Part shown: piece after piece, positions 16,948-25,420 of the stretch
How positions within the stretch are numbered: the first letter of the stretch is position 1
Layout: every line of letters begins with the position of its first letter
Assembly (NCBI GenBank): GCA_036511595.1
Contig: DATCBY010000064.1
Span: forward strand, 12,444 to 76,443
Direction: 5' to 3'
Length of the DNA: 64,000 bases
Origin: DASZQY01 sp036511595
GTDB lineage: Bacteria > Pseudomonadota > Alphaproteobacteria > Rhizobiales > Kaistiaceae
Made by a program: the position numbers and the translations under genes
The notes under the pieces: model-generated
Told to the model about the DNA's origin: nothing
The model's input: only the letters and a program-made list of their open reading frames with translations
Database searches by the model: none

Positions 16948-18045
16948 ATGGGTTTTCGCTGCGGCATCGTCGGCCTACCGAACGTAGGCAAGTCGACGCT
17001 CTTCAACGCGCTGACCCGGACCGCCCTGGCGCAGGCGGCGAACTATCCCTTCTGCACGATCGAGCCGAATACCGGCGAGGTAGCGGTGCCGGATTCCCGC
17101 CTCGACGCGCTGGCAGCGATTGGCAAGTCGGCGCAGATCGTGCCGACGCGCATCTCGTTCGTCGACATCGCCGGCCTCGTGCGCGGCGCCTCCAAGGGCG
17201 AAGGTCTCGGCAACCAGTTCCTCGCCAACATCCGCGAGGTTGACGCCAACATTCACGTGCTGCGCTGCTTCGAGGGAACGGATGTGACGCACGTCGAGGG
17301 TCGCGTTGACCCGGTCGCCGACGCCGACACGGTCAACACCGAACTGATGCTGGCCGACCTCGCCAGCCTCGAGCGACGCGTGACGCCGCTGCGCAAGAAG
17401 GCCCAGGCCGGCGACAAGGAAGCCAAGGCCGAGGTGGCGCTGATGGACGCGGCGCTCGCCCTCCTCTCCGCCGGCAAACCGGCGCGGCTGGTCGTGGTGC
17501 CGAAGGGCGAGGACGCCGCCTTCCGGGGGCTGAACCTGCTGACGGCGAAGCCGATCCTCTACGTCGCCAACGTCGACGAGGCCTCTGCCGCATTGGGCAA
17601 CAGGCACTCCGAGGCGGCGGCAAAGATGGCGTCAAGCGAAGGCGCCGGCTTCGTCGTGATCTCGGCGGCGATCGAGGCCGAGATCGCGCAGCTTCCCGAC
17701 GCCGAGCAGAAGGAATTCCTGGCCACCATCGGCCTCGACGAAGCTGGCCTCGACCGGCTCATCCGTGCCGGCTACGCCCTCCTCGGCCTGATCACGTTTT
17801 TCACCGTCGGCCCAAAGGAAGCCCGCGCCTGGACCGTCCCGCGGGGCGCGCGGGCCCCGCAGGCCGCCGGCACGATCCATACCGACTTCGAGAAGGGCTT
17901 TATCCGCGCCCAGACCATCGCCTACGACGATTACATCCGGCTGGGCGGCGAGCAAGGCGCCAAGGACGCCGGCAAGGCGCGCGACGAAGGCAAGGAATAT
18001 GTTGTCGCCGACGGCGACGTGATGCTGTTCAAGTTCAACGTCTAG
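16948..18045 (+). CDS. ychF: Redox-regulated ATPase YchF (Obg family)
   Basis: A 365-residue OLA1/YchF protein that binds ribosomes and hydrolyses ATP rather than GTP. Motifs: P-loop GLPNVGKSTLFNALT; YPFCTIEPNTGEVAVPD with the conserved redox-sensitive cysteine; DIAGLVRGASKGEGLGN; and the altered G4 motif NVDE, which explains ATP preference. The C-terminal TGS domain begins near TFFTVGPKEARAWTV and ends DYIRLGGEQGAKDAGK and EYVVADGDVMLFKFNV. The ATG at 16948 gives MGFRCGIVGLPNVGKS, the standard family start. Confidence 0.96.
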   Translation: MGFRCGIVGLPNVGKSTLFNALTRTALAQAANYPFCTIEPNTGEVAVPDSRLDALAAIGKSAQIVPTRISFVDIAGLVRGASKGEGLGNQFLANIREVDANIHVLRCFEGTDVTHVEGRVDPVADADTVNTELMLADLASLERRVTPLRKKAQAGDKEAKAEVALMDAALALLSAGKPARLVVVPKGEDAAFRGLNLLTAKPILYVANVDEASAALGNRHSEAAAKMASSEGAGFVVISAAIEAEIAQLPDAEQKEFLATIGLDEAGLDRLIRAGYALLGLITFFTVGPKEARAWTVPRGARAPQAAGTIHTDFEKGFIRAQTIAYDDYIRLGGEQGAKDAGKARDEGKEYVVADGDVMLFKFNV

Positions 18046-18092
18046 TGAGCCCGGTCGCAGAACGCGACTGGCCGCCCTCATATCTCCGCCTA

Positions 18093-18098
18093 TATAAT
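18093..18098 (+). promoter_or_regulatory. Perfect -10 box TATAAT before a small secreted protein gene
   Basis: TATAAT, 40 bases upstream of the ATG at 18139. No good -35 hexamer is seen at the right distance (GGCCGC at 18070-18075), so the promoter may need an activator or be weak. Confidence 0.4.
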
Positions 18099-18138
18099 AG
18101 ACAGGCGCGAGTGTCGTGGAACGGCAGCGGAGGCAACA

Positions 18139-18495
18139 ATGAAAAAGGCATATTCGATGGTCGCCCTCTTGGCGGCAGCAGTGGTTGCTGCGAGCCAGAC
18201 GGCAATTGCCGCCCAGTCATGGCAAAACGGAGTCTCGCAGGGTCCCCCGGACACCACCGGCCGGCTTGAACTTGGCATTGATGTCTCGAATGCCGGCAAC
18301 GGACCGGAGGGGGCGAAAGAATTTCTGCACAGGCTCAGCCCCGAACGCCAGCGCGGGCTGGTCAATGGCTGCCGGGCAATGCTCAACAATCCGTATTTCG
18401 CGCCGCAGAACCTGATCATGTTCTGTCAGAACTTGGTCAGTGTGACGCAGAACTTCCCGAAGGTACCGCCGCCGATTTCAAGGAAGGGCGGCTAG
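18139..18495 (+). CDS. Small secreted protein of unknown function
   Basis: A 118-residue protein with a typical signal peptide (MKKAYSMVALLAAAVVAASQ, cleavage near TAIAA-QS). The mature part has two cysteines, in VNGCRAMLNNPY and LIMFCQNLVSV, spaced 23 residues apart and likely disulphide-bonded, and the helix-like EFLHRLSPERQRGLVNGC. Short exported proteins with an SPERQ..v..GC pattern occur in Rhizobiales without a known role. The SD is GGAGG at 18129-18133. It is convergent with the GST gene. Confidence 0.72.
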   Translation: MKKAYSMVALLAAAVVAASQTAIAAQSWQNGVSQGPPDTTGRLELGIDVSNAGNGPEGAKEFLHRLSPERQRGLVNGCRAMLNNPYFAPQNLIMFCQNLVSVTQNFPKVPPPISRKGG

Positions 18496-18521
18496 CAGGA
18501 CGCGACGTTGCGGACGGAGCC

Positions 18522-19187
18522 TCAGTCGGTGGCCGGCTCCGGCGGTGGCTCCCTGCGGGCTTGGTCTTCCCAAATGCGGAAGTCTGGATCGGTCAGCACC
18601 GCCTCCATGTAGGCGGCGCCCGTGGCGCCAAGTTTGACCCCGTAGGTGCGGAAGCGGGTGACCACGGGCGCGTACATGGCATCTGCCACCGTCCAGTGGC
18701 CGAACAGAAATGGGCCGCCGGCGCTTTTGCCCCAGCGCTCGCGCGCGTCACGCCACATCTTTTCAATCCGCGCGATGTCGGCATTGGCCTGCGGGTTGTC
18801 GGGATTGCGCAGACGCTCGAGTAGCGCCATCGACAGGTATTCGCGCAACGGCCGGAAGCCGGAATGCATCTCGGCCGAGATCGATCGGGCAAAGGCGCGC
18901 GCCGCAGGCTCCTGCGGCCATAGTCGCGCCGCCGGAAAAGTCTCGGCAAGATATTCGCCTATGGCAAGCGAATCCCACACCTTGATCTCCCTGCCCTCGC
19001 GCTTGTGGATAAGGAAGGGCACCTTGCCGGTCGGCGAAAGCTGGCTAAGCGTCGCCTTGCCTTCGCGCGTACGATAGCGCACCAGCGTCTCGTCGAAGGA
19101 CACGCCGCTCTTCTTCATCGGCAGCCAGCCGCGCATCGACCATGACGAAAGCGTGCGGTAGCCGATGTAGATGTGAAAGTCTGCCAT
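18522..19187 (-). CDS. Glutathione S-transferase family protein
   Basis: A 221-residue GST. The thioredoxin-fold half starts FHIYIGYRTLSSWSMRGWL, with Ser residues where the catalytic Ser/Cys usually lies, and has the glutathione-binding GKVPFLIH and DSLAIGEYLAETFP. The helical C-terminal half includes GPFLFGHWTVADAMYAPVVTRF. It resembles the maleylacetoacetate isomerase/zeta-like group in layout, but the substrate is not predictable. The ATG at 19187 is 7 bases after the apt stop, so it is the second gene of an apt-GST operon. Confidence 0.88.
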   Translation of the reverse strand: MADFHIYIGYRTLSSWSMRGWLPMKKSGVSFDETLVRYRTREGKATLSQLSPTGKVPFLIHKREGREIKVWDSLAIGEYLAETFPAARLWPQEPAARAFARSISAEMHSGFRPLREYLSMALLERLRNPDNPQANADIARIEKMWRDARERWGKSAGGPFLFGHWTVADAMYAPVVTRFRTYGVKLGATGAAYMEAVLTDPDFRIWEDQARREPPPEPATD

Positions 19188-19194
19188 GCGAGAT

Positions 19195-19731
19195 TCAGTG
19201 TCCTTCAAAACTGACGAGCGTGTGCACTTTGACGTGCATCGCCGCGACGCGATGAGCACCGCCGAGTTCGGGCAGATCGACGATGAAGCTGGCGGCGACA
19301 ATCACCCCGCCGGTGCGGCGGATGAGCTCGACGGCTGCAGCCGCCGTCCCGCCAGTGGCGATGAGGTCGTCAATGAGAAGGACGCGCGCGCCCTGTGCAA
19401 TCGCGTCGGCGTGAATCTCAATGATACCGACGCCGTACTCCAGGCTGTATTCCTGCCCGATCGTGCGCGACGGCAGCTTGCCCTTCTTGCGGATGGGAAT
19501 GAAGCCGCGGCCGAGCGCATTGGCGACGGCGCCACCCAGGATAAAACCGCGCGCTTCGATGCCGGCTACGCAATCGACGCCCGCGTCGGCGAACGGTCGC
19601 GCCAGCCCGTCGACGGCGGCGCGCAAACCGGCCGGATCGGCGATCAGGGTCGTAATATCGCGGAAAAGAATGCCGGCTTTCGGATAGTCGGGGATCGTCC
19701 TGATCAGCGACTTGATGTCGACCCCGGCCAT
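19195..19731 (-). CDS. apt: Adenine phosphoribosyltransferase
   Basis: A 178-residue purine-salvage enzyme forming AMP from adenine and PRPP. Signatures: IRTIPDYPKAGILFRDITTL at the N-terminus, GIEARGFILGGAVAN, PIRKKGKLPSRTIGQEYSLEYG for adenine-loop residues, and the PRPP-binding loop VLLIDDLIATGGTAAAAVEL. The length and motif order are those of the standard enzyme. It is the first gene of an operon with the GST, 7 bases apart. Confidence 0.96.
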   Translation of the reverse strand: MAGVDIKSLIRTIPDYPKAGILFRDITTLIADPAGLRAAVDGLARPFADAGVDCVAGIEARGFILGGAVANALGRGFIPIRKKGKLPSRTIGQEYSLEYGVGIIEIHADAIAQGARVLLIDDLIATGGTAAAAVELIRRTGGVIVAASFIVDLPELGGAHRVAAMHVKVHTLVSFEGH

Positions 19732-19942
19732 GGGTTTCCCGGAATTTTGCGGGCGCTCGGCGGGGCGCCGCCGTCACCCATCCCGCTCATAGCAAACGCG
19801 AGGGGCCTCCGCCACACCGCTGGCCCCACGGCCACGCTTTCTCGGCCCCGGGACGGTCGACTTGATAAGCCAGCGTTGCTCAACCGACGCAGCGTTACCT
19901 TAAGTTTCATCTTGGCAATTGAGGCGGTTTGCGGGCAATCCG

Positions 19943-19971
19943 CCGCATCGTAAACGAAGTGTTAGATGCGG
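19943..19971 (+). repeat. Hairpin-forming inverted repeat in the leader of a small secreted protein gene
   Basis: CCGCATC (19943-19949) pairs with GATGCGG (19965-19971), and the inner TAA/TTA (19951-19953, 19962-19964) extends the stem past one bulged G. It ends 31 bases before the ATG at 20003, just ahead of a GGAGGAGG at 19975-19982 that is too far from the ATG to be a normal SD. It could be an operator or a structured leader. Confidence 0.35.
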
Positions 19972-20002
19972 TCGGAGGAGGCTCTCTGATCGGGGTATTG
20001 TC

Positions 20003-20329
20003 ATGTTCAAGTCTGTTCGCGTCACAGTAGCGGCGCTTGCGTTCGTCGGGGTCGGCCTCGCGCCGGTTGTTGCTAACGCCACTGCCGGTCCCTGCATTCC
20101 CTGGTGGTGCCATCCCTGCCCGCCCAAGGTTGCTCCGGGCGCGGATCTGTCGCTCGGTATCGCCTGGGCGCTCACCTTCTTCCTGTGCGCCGGCATGAGC
20201 GTTGGCCAGCAGGACGTCTGGGCGAAGAACCATCACACTACCGTTAGCGGGCGGGACCGCCGGCACGGAATGTTCGCCTGTGCAATTCCGGGTCTCGGCT
20301 TCTACAACCTGACCCACCACACCACGTAG
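20003..20329 (+). CDS. Small exported Cys/Trp-rich protein of unknown function
   Basis: A 108-residue protein with a signal peptide (MFKSVRVTVAALAFVGVGLA, cleavage near VVANA-TA). The mature N-terminus is GPCIPWWCHPCPPK, with three cysteines and two tryptophans in 12 residues. A hydrophobic stretch LGIAWALTFFLCAGMSVG follows, then a His-rich end (KNHHTT and NLTHHTT). A metal- or haem-binding role is conceivable but unproven. I do not recognise the family. A strong hairpin follows the stop. Confidence 0.6.
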   Translation: MFKSVRVTVAALAFVGVGLAPVVANATAGPCIPWWCHPCPPKVAPGADLSLGIAWALTFFLCAGMSVGQQDVWAKNHHTTVSGRDRRHGMFACAIPGLGFYNLTHHTT

Positions 20330-20347
20330 TCAGGCGTACTTCGTACC

Positions 20348-20376
20348 TATCAGTCGCGCCCAAGGCGCGGCTGATA
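20348..20376. terminator. 13-bp hairpin between convergent genes
   Basis: TATCAGTCGCGCC and GGCGCGGCTGATA pair over 13 positions (one G-U) with a three-base CAA loop. It lies 19 bases after the secreted-protein stop and between that gene and petC, which runs the other way. There is no U-tract, so it may be a bidirectional or Rho-assisted end. Confidence 0.5.
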
Positions 20377-20495
20377 TTGGCCTTTGCCAGGACTGGTGTT
20401 CATGCCGACAGGCGCAGCGCGCTCGCCGGTTAGAGCTGACGTCGCCGATTTGCCGCTGCAATTGGCGCAGACAGCGGGGGCGACCGCGCCGCCCG

Positions 20496-21476
20496 CTAGT
20501 GCGCGACCTTTTCCCAGACGCGCTTCTTGGTGAAGTACATCAGCCCGGCGAACACGACCAGGAAGATGATGACTTCAAAGCCAATACGCTTGCGCTCGAC
20601 GAGGTGCGGCTCGGCCGTCCACATCAGGAACGACGAGACATCGCGGGCGTACTGGTCGATCGTCTGCGGCGCGCCGTCCGTATAGGCAACAAGCCCATCC
20701 TTAAATGGCGGCGGCATGTGGGTCGACGCCGCATTCAGGAAATAGGGATTGTAGTAGGTGCCCTCGGGCACGGTGACGCCCGCCGGCGGATCCTGAAAGC
20801 CGGTAAGCAGGGCATGAATGTAGTCCGGGCCGCCTTCCTGATACTGCGTGAAGAAATCGACCACCGCCCAGAGGACGCCGCGCTCGACGCCGCGCGCCTT
20901 GGCCATGACCGATAGATCGGGCGGCGGCGCGCCGCCGTTAGCAGCGGCGGCGGCTTGGGTATCGGCAAACGGGCTCGGGAAATGGTCGGAAGGTTTGCCC
21001 GGGCGCTGGAACATGTCACCCGCATCGTTGGGGCCGTCGGTGACCTGAACGCTGGCCGCCAGCGCCGCCACCTCGTCGGCGGCGAAGTGCGGGCCACCTT
21101 CCTGGCCGAGGTTGCGGAACGCCATGTACTTCATCGAATGGCAGTTGGAGCAGACTTCCTTGTAGACCTGATAGCCGCGCTGCAATTGCGCCGTGTCGAA
21201 CCTGCCGAACGGACCGGCGAACGACCACTTCTGCAACCCCGGTTTCTTGATCGGGAATTCGGTCGGCTGCGAAACTTGTGGCGCCGAGGCGGCGGGCGCT
21301 GCCGTCGTCGTCTGCTCGGTTGCGGGTGGCGGCACGGCCTGCTGCGTTGCTGCCGGCGCGGCGGCAGGTGCCGCCTGATCCGCCGGCGCGGAAGCAGCCG
21401 GCGCGGCGGCGTCCTGCGCCAGCGCGGGTAGTGCGCAAAGCGCGGCGGCGGTGAAGATCGTGGCGGCCAGCTTCAT
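20496..21476 (-). CDS. petC: Cytochrome c1 of the bc1 complex
   Basis: A 326-residue membrane-anchored c-type cytochrome, the electron exit subunit of ubiquinol:cytochrome c oxidoreductase. A signal peptide is followed by about 55 residues of Ala/Pro/Gln/Thr-rich linker, then YQVYKEVCSNCHSMKYMAFR (haem-attachment CxxCH). GTYYNPYFLNAASTHMPPPF and DVSSFLMWTAEPHLVERK bring the axial Met region, and a C-terminal membrane helix VIIFLVVFAGLMYF anchors it. It is separate from cytochrome b, unlike the fused FbcH of Bradyrhizobium. It is third in the petABC operon, 5 bases after petB. Confidence 0.95.
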   Translation of the reverse strand: MKLAATIFTAAALCALPALAQDAAAPAASAPADQAAPAAAPAATQQAVPPPATEQTTTAAPAASAPQVSQPTEFPIKKPGLQKWSFAGPFGRFDTAQLQRGYQVYKEVCSNCHSMKYMAFRNLGQEGGPHFAADEVAALAASVQVTDGPNDAGDMFQRPGKPSDHFPSPFADTQAAAAANGGAPPPDLSVMAKARGVERGVLWAVVDFFTQYQEGGPDYIHALLTGFQDPPAGVTVPEGTYYNPYFLNAASTHMPPPFKDGLVAYTDGAPQTIDQYARDVSSFLMWTAEPHLVERKRIGFEVIIFLVVFAGLMYFTKKRVWEKVAH

Positions 21477-21481
21477 CGGGA

Positions 21482-22717
21482 TCAGGCCTTGGCCGCGTTC
21501 TTGGCCAGCACCGCCTCGGTGATGCTCGTCGGCAAGGGCTTTGGCCGCTCAAGCAAGCCGACGACCGGCATCACGATCAGGAAGTGGGCGAAGTAATAGA
21601 TCGTCAGGATGCGAGCGGCGATGACGTAGCCCCCCTCCGGCGGCTGCGAGCCGAGATAACCCAGGCCAAGCCCGGTGATGACGAATATCCAGAAGAACTG
21701 GCGATAGATCGGCCGGAAGGTCGACGACCGCACCCGCGACGTGTCGAGCCAGGGCACGAAGGCCACAATGGCAATGGCACCGAAGAGAGCCAGCACGCCA
21801 ACCAGCTTGTTCGGTATGGCGCGCAGGATCGCGTAGAACGGCAGCAGATACCACTCGGGCACGATATGCGCCGGTGTCTGCAGCGGATTGGCGGCAACAT
21901 AATTATCCGGATCGCCGAGGTAGTTCGGGATGTAGAACACCAGCCACGCGAACAGGATCAGGAACACCGACAGGCCGAAGACGTCCTTGATCGTGTAGTA
22001 GGGATGGAAGGGCACCGTGTCCTGGCTGCTCTTCACGTCGACGCCCACCGGGTTGCCGTTGCCGGGAACGTGCAGGGCCCAGATGTGCAGCGCCACCACG
22101 CCGGCGATCATGAATGGCAGCAGGTAGTGCAGCGAATAGAAGCGGTTGAGCGTCGGGTTGTCGACCGAGAAGCCGCCCCACAGCCACGTCGTCACCGAAT
22201 TGCCGACCAGCGGAATGGCCGTGAACAGGTTGGTGATGACCGTAGCGCCCCAGAACGACATCTGCCCCCAAGGCAGCACGTAACCCATGAAGGCGGCGGC
22301 GATCATCAGCAGGAAGATGATGACACCGAGAATCCAAAGAATCTCGCGCGGCTCCTTGTAGGAGCCGTAGTAGAGACCGCGCAGGATGTGGACGTAGACG
22401 GCGAAGAAGAACAACGACGCGCCGTTTGAGTGCAGGTAGCGCATCAGCCAGCCGTAATTGACGTCGCGCATGATCGACTCGACGGAACTCATCGCGAGAT
22501 CGGCGTTCGGCGTGTAATGCATCGCCAGGATGATGCCGGTGACGATCTGTGCCCCAAGCATGAAGGTCAGGATGGCGCCGAAATTCCACCAGTAATTCAG
22601 GTTGCGCGGCGTCGGGAAGGCGACGAAAGAGGAGTGGATGAACCCAAAGATGGGCAGGCGGACCTCGATCCACTTGGCCACTGGATTCGTGGGCTGATAA
22701 CTGGAAGTTCCCGCCAT
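21482..22717 (-). CDS. petB: Cytochrome b of the bc1 complex
   Basis: A 411-residue integral membrane protein carrying two b haems and the Qo and Qi quinone sites. Marks include WNFGAILTFMLGAQIVTGI, HSNGASLFFFAVYVHILRG (His ligand), GYVLPWGQMSFWGATVITN, the second His-containing AGVVALHIWALHVPG, and the Qo-site PEWY in HIVPEWYLLPFYAIL. Eight membrane helices are expected. It is the middle gene of petABC, 17 bases after petA. Confidence 0.97.
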   Translation of the reverse strand: MAGTSSYQPTNPVAKWIEVRLPIFGFIHSSFVAFPTPRNLNYWWNFGAILTFMLGAQIVTGIILAMHYTPNADLAMSSVESIMRDVNYGWLMRYLHSNGASLFFFAVYVHILRGLYYGSYKEPREILWILGVIIFLLMIAAAFMGYVLPWGQMSFWGATVITNLFTAIPLVGNSVTTWLWGGFSVDNPTLNRFYSLHYLLPFMIAGVVALHIWALHVPGNGNPVGVDVKSSQDTVPFHPYYTIKDVFGLSVFLILFAWLVFYIPNYLGDPDNYVAANPLQTPAHIVPEWYLLPFYAILRAIPNKLVGVLALFGAIAIVAFVPWLDTSRVRSSTFRPIYRQFFWIFVITGLGLGYLGSQPPEGGYVIAARILTIYYFAHFLIVMPVVGLLERPKPLPTSITEAVLAKNAAKA

Positions 22718-22734
22718 GTTCTATCGCCGCCCGC

Positions 22735-23304
22735 TCAGCCGATCCGGATCGTGGTGTCGGAAGTGAATTTGTACAGTGGGATCGCCATGTTCTGCGGCGC
22801 CGGTCCCTGGCGGATTCGGCCGGCGGTGTCGTATTGCGATCCGTGGCAGGGACAGAACCAGCCGTCGTAGTTGCCCTGCTGGCCGAGAGGCACGCAGCCG
22901 AGGTGCGTACAGATCTGGATCATCACGAACCAGGCTTCCTTGCCCGGGGTGCTGCGGTTGGCATCGGTCGCCGTCGCGCTGTCGGGCAGGTTGGCGTTGC
23001 GTGCATTCTGGTCGCGCAACTCGGAGAGATTGACCGCCTTCGCCTCGGTGATTTCCTTGTCGGTGCGCTGGCGCACGACGACCGGCTTGCCGCGCCATTT
23101 GACGATCAGAGACTCGCCCGGCTTGACCGAGGAGACATCGACATCGACCTGCGCCAGTGCGAGCGCCGCCGCGTCCGGGTTCATTTGGTCGATGAGCGGC
23201 CAGGCAATCAGCGCCGCCCCCACCACCACTACGCCGCCGGTGGCGATGTAGAGAAAGTCGCGGCGCGTCGGCTCCGGGTGGTCGGCCGTATCAGAACTTG
23301 CCAA
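22735..23304 (-). CDS. petA: Rieske iron-sulphur subunit of the bc1 complex
   Basis: A 189-residue Rieske protein. The N-terminal TRRDFLYIATGG is a twin-arginine signal that stays as the membrane anchor. The 2Fe-2S cluster ligands are in CTHLGCVPLG and WFCPCHGSQYD (two Cys, two His and the disulphide pair). It passes electrons from quinol to cytochrome c1. The start is TTG at 23304, with AGGGGA about 8 bases upstream and the family-like beginning MASSDTADHPEPTRRD. It is first in petABC; the 167-base gap before the gene must hold the operon promoter. Confidence 0.96.
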   Translation of the reverse strand: MASSDTADHPEPTRRDFLYIATGGVVVVGAALIAWPLIDQMNPDAAALALAQVDVDVSSVKPGESLIVKWRGKPVVVRQRTDKEITEAKAVNLSELRDQNARNANLPDSATATDANRSTPGKEAWFVMIQICTHLGCVPLGQQGNYDGWFCPCHGSQYDTAGRIRQGPAPQNMAIPLYKFTSDTTIRIG

Positions 23305-23471
23305 AATTCGGTCCCCTGCCCGTCCGCGATTGGCCGCAGCCGGGCAACAGAATCCCGGCCAGACGGTCGAATTGTTTAGCCAGGCGCCTTAGGACTTGTC
23401 CAGTGTAGGCGGCCCGAATGCGCACATTGTCGCGGTTTGCCGCGGGCTGGCGGTGATGCGGGTGTGGACCG

Positions 23472-25352
23472 CTACTCCGCCGCCTGCGTGTCGATGTAGG
23501 GCTGCGGCTCCGGCACCACGGCCGGGGTGGGGTCGAGAAAGCCGCCGGACTGGCGGTTCCACAGGGAGGCGTAGAGGCCACCCTGGCGCACCAGATCGGC
23601 ATGCCTGCCCATCTCGACGATCTGGCCCTGGTCGAGCACGACCAGCCGGTCCATAGCGGCGATCGTCGACAGGCGATGGGCGATGGCAATGACCGTCTTG
23701 CCCACCATCAGCCGGTAGAAGCTTTCCTGGATGGCGGCCTCAACCTCGGAATCCAGCGCCGACGTTGCCTCGTCGAGGACGAGGATCGGTGCATCCTTGA
23801 GCAGCACCCGGGCAATGGCCACGCGCTGGCGCTGGCCGCCGGAGAGCTTGGCGCCGCGCTCGCCGACGTGGGCGTCGACCCCCTGCCGGCCCCAGTGATC
23901 GGCAAGGCCCGGCACGAAGCTCTCCGCATGCGCCTGCCGGATCGCCTCCAGCATGGCTTCGTCACCCGCCTCGGGACGACCGTAGAGCACGTTGTCGCGG
24001 ATCGACCGATGGAGCAGCGAGGTATCCTGCGTGATCAGCCCGATCTGCGAGCGCAGCGAATCCTGCGACACCTGCGCGATATCCTGACCGTCGATGACGA
24101 TGCGCCCGCCCTCAAGGTCGTAGAAACGGAGCAGCAGGTTGGCGATGGTCGACTTGCCGGCGCCGGAGCGGCCGACAAGCCCGACCTTTTCGCCGGGCGC
24201 CACGGTCAGCGACAGGTTCTCGATGATGCCGCTCTTGCGGCCGTAGTGGAACGTGACGTTCTCGAAGCGGATCTCGCCGCGCGTCACCTTCAGCTGCATC
24301 GCATCCGGCTTGTCGACGAGCTGCTGCGGCTGGGCGATGGTCTCCATGCCCTCCTGCACGGCGCCGACGTTGTCGAAGATGCCGATCGAAGTCCACATGA
24401 TCCAGCCGGACATGGTGGCAATGCGGATGGCGAGCCCCGCGGCGATGGTGAGCGCACCTAACGACAGCGCACCCTCCGACCACAGCCCGACCGCCAGCGC
24501 CGTCGTGCCGGCGATGAGCAGGCCGTTCATGATGACCACCGTGCTCGACATGGTCGTGATGAGGCGCGTCGAGTGGCGAAATTTGCCGAGATGGTCGTCG
24601 ACCGCGTCGCGGGCGTAGTTATCCTCGCGCGAAGTGTGGGCAAAGAGTTTGACCGTCTGGATGTTGGTGTAGCTGTCGACGATGCGCCCGGTGAGCATCG
24701 AGCGCGCCTCCGACACGATCACCGACCGCTTCCGGATGCGCGGCACGAAATAATAAAGAACGAAGACGAACACCAGGATCCACGCCGCCAGCGGCGCCGT
24801 CAGCCACAGGTCGATCTGCCCGAAGAGCACCAGCGAGGAGATGGAGTAGATGGTGACGAACCACAGCGCGTCGCAAACCTGCACCACGGATTCGCGGAGC
24901 GCCGGGCCGGTCTGGATGATCTTCGAGGCGATGCGCCCGGCGAAGTCGTTGGTGAAGAAGCCGACGGTCTGGCGCAGCACATAGCGATGCGTCTGCCAGC
25001 GCACGAGGTTGGTGAACGATGGTGCCAGCGACTGCTGGACGAGGAGGTCGTGCAGGATGGTCGCCACCGGCCGCGCGACAACCACGACAAAGGCCATCCA
25101 CGCGAACGTCCAGCCATAGTCGCGGAGCATGTGATCCGGCGTGGTATTCTTCAGAAGATCGATGAGCGTACCGATGTAGCGGAAGATCGACACTTCGATC
25201 AGCGACACGAACAGGCCGACGACCATCAACGCGGCGAGCACCGGCCACACCTGCTTGGTGTAGTGCCAGTAGAAACCGCCCAGCGTCGTCGGCGGCATCG
25301 ACGGATCGTGCTGCCGGAACGGGTCGATCAGATTTTCGAAAAAGCGGAACAT
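23472..25352 (-). CDS. ABC exporter half-transporter (membrane and ATPase domains fused)
   Basis: A 626-residue type IV (MsbA/Sav1866-like) ABC protein. Six membrane helices fill about residues 35-325. The ATPase domain has Walker A GRSGAGKST, Q-loop TQDTSLL, signature LSGGQRQR, Walker B ILVLDEATSALDSE and H-loop IAHRLST, all canonical. It is the second of two tandem paralogues; with the gene at 25421 it probably forms a heterodimer, although both ATP sites look complete. The substrate is unknown (lipid or drug-like). Residues after about 600 are a Pro/Gln tail. Confidence 0.92.
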   Translation of the reverse strand: MFRFFENLIDPFRQHDPSMPPTTLGGFYWHYTKQVWPVLAALMVVGLFVSLIEVSIFRYIGTLIDLLKNTTPDHMLRDYGWTFAWMAFVVVVARPVATILHDLLVQQSLAPSFTNLVRWQTHRYVLRQTVGFFTNDFAGRIASKIIQTGPALRESVVQVCDALWFVTIYSISSLVLFGQIDLWLTAPLAAWILVFVFVLYYFVPRIRKRSVIVSEARSMLTGRIVDSYTNIQTVKLFAHTSREDNYARDAVDDHLGKFRHSTRLITTMSSTVVIMNGLLIAGTTALAVGLWSEGALSLGALTIAAGLAIRIATMSGWIMWTSIGIFDNVGAVQEGMETIAQPQQLVDKPDAMQLKVTRGEIRFENVTFHYGRKSGIIENLSLTVAPGEKVGLVGRSGAGKSTIANLLLRFYDLEGGRIVIDGQDIAQVSQDSLRSQIGLITQDTSLLHRSIRDNVLYGRPEAGDEAMLEAIRQAHAESFVPGLADHWGRQGVDAHVGERGAKLSGGQRQRVAIARVLLKDAPILVLDEATSALDSEVEAAIQESFYRLMVGKTVIAIAHRLSTIAAMDRLVVLDQGQIVEMGRHADLVRQGGLYASLWNRQSGGFLDPTPAVVPEPQPYIDTQAAE

Positions 25353-25420
25353 TCAGAATCTCATCCGGGCGGACGAAAGACCCGTTCCGCCGATCTTGCA
25401 AGTGTTCGCACCGACAACGG

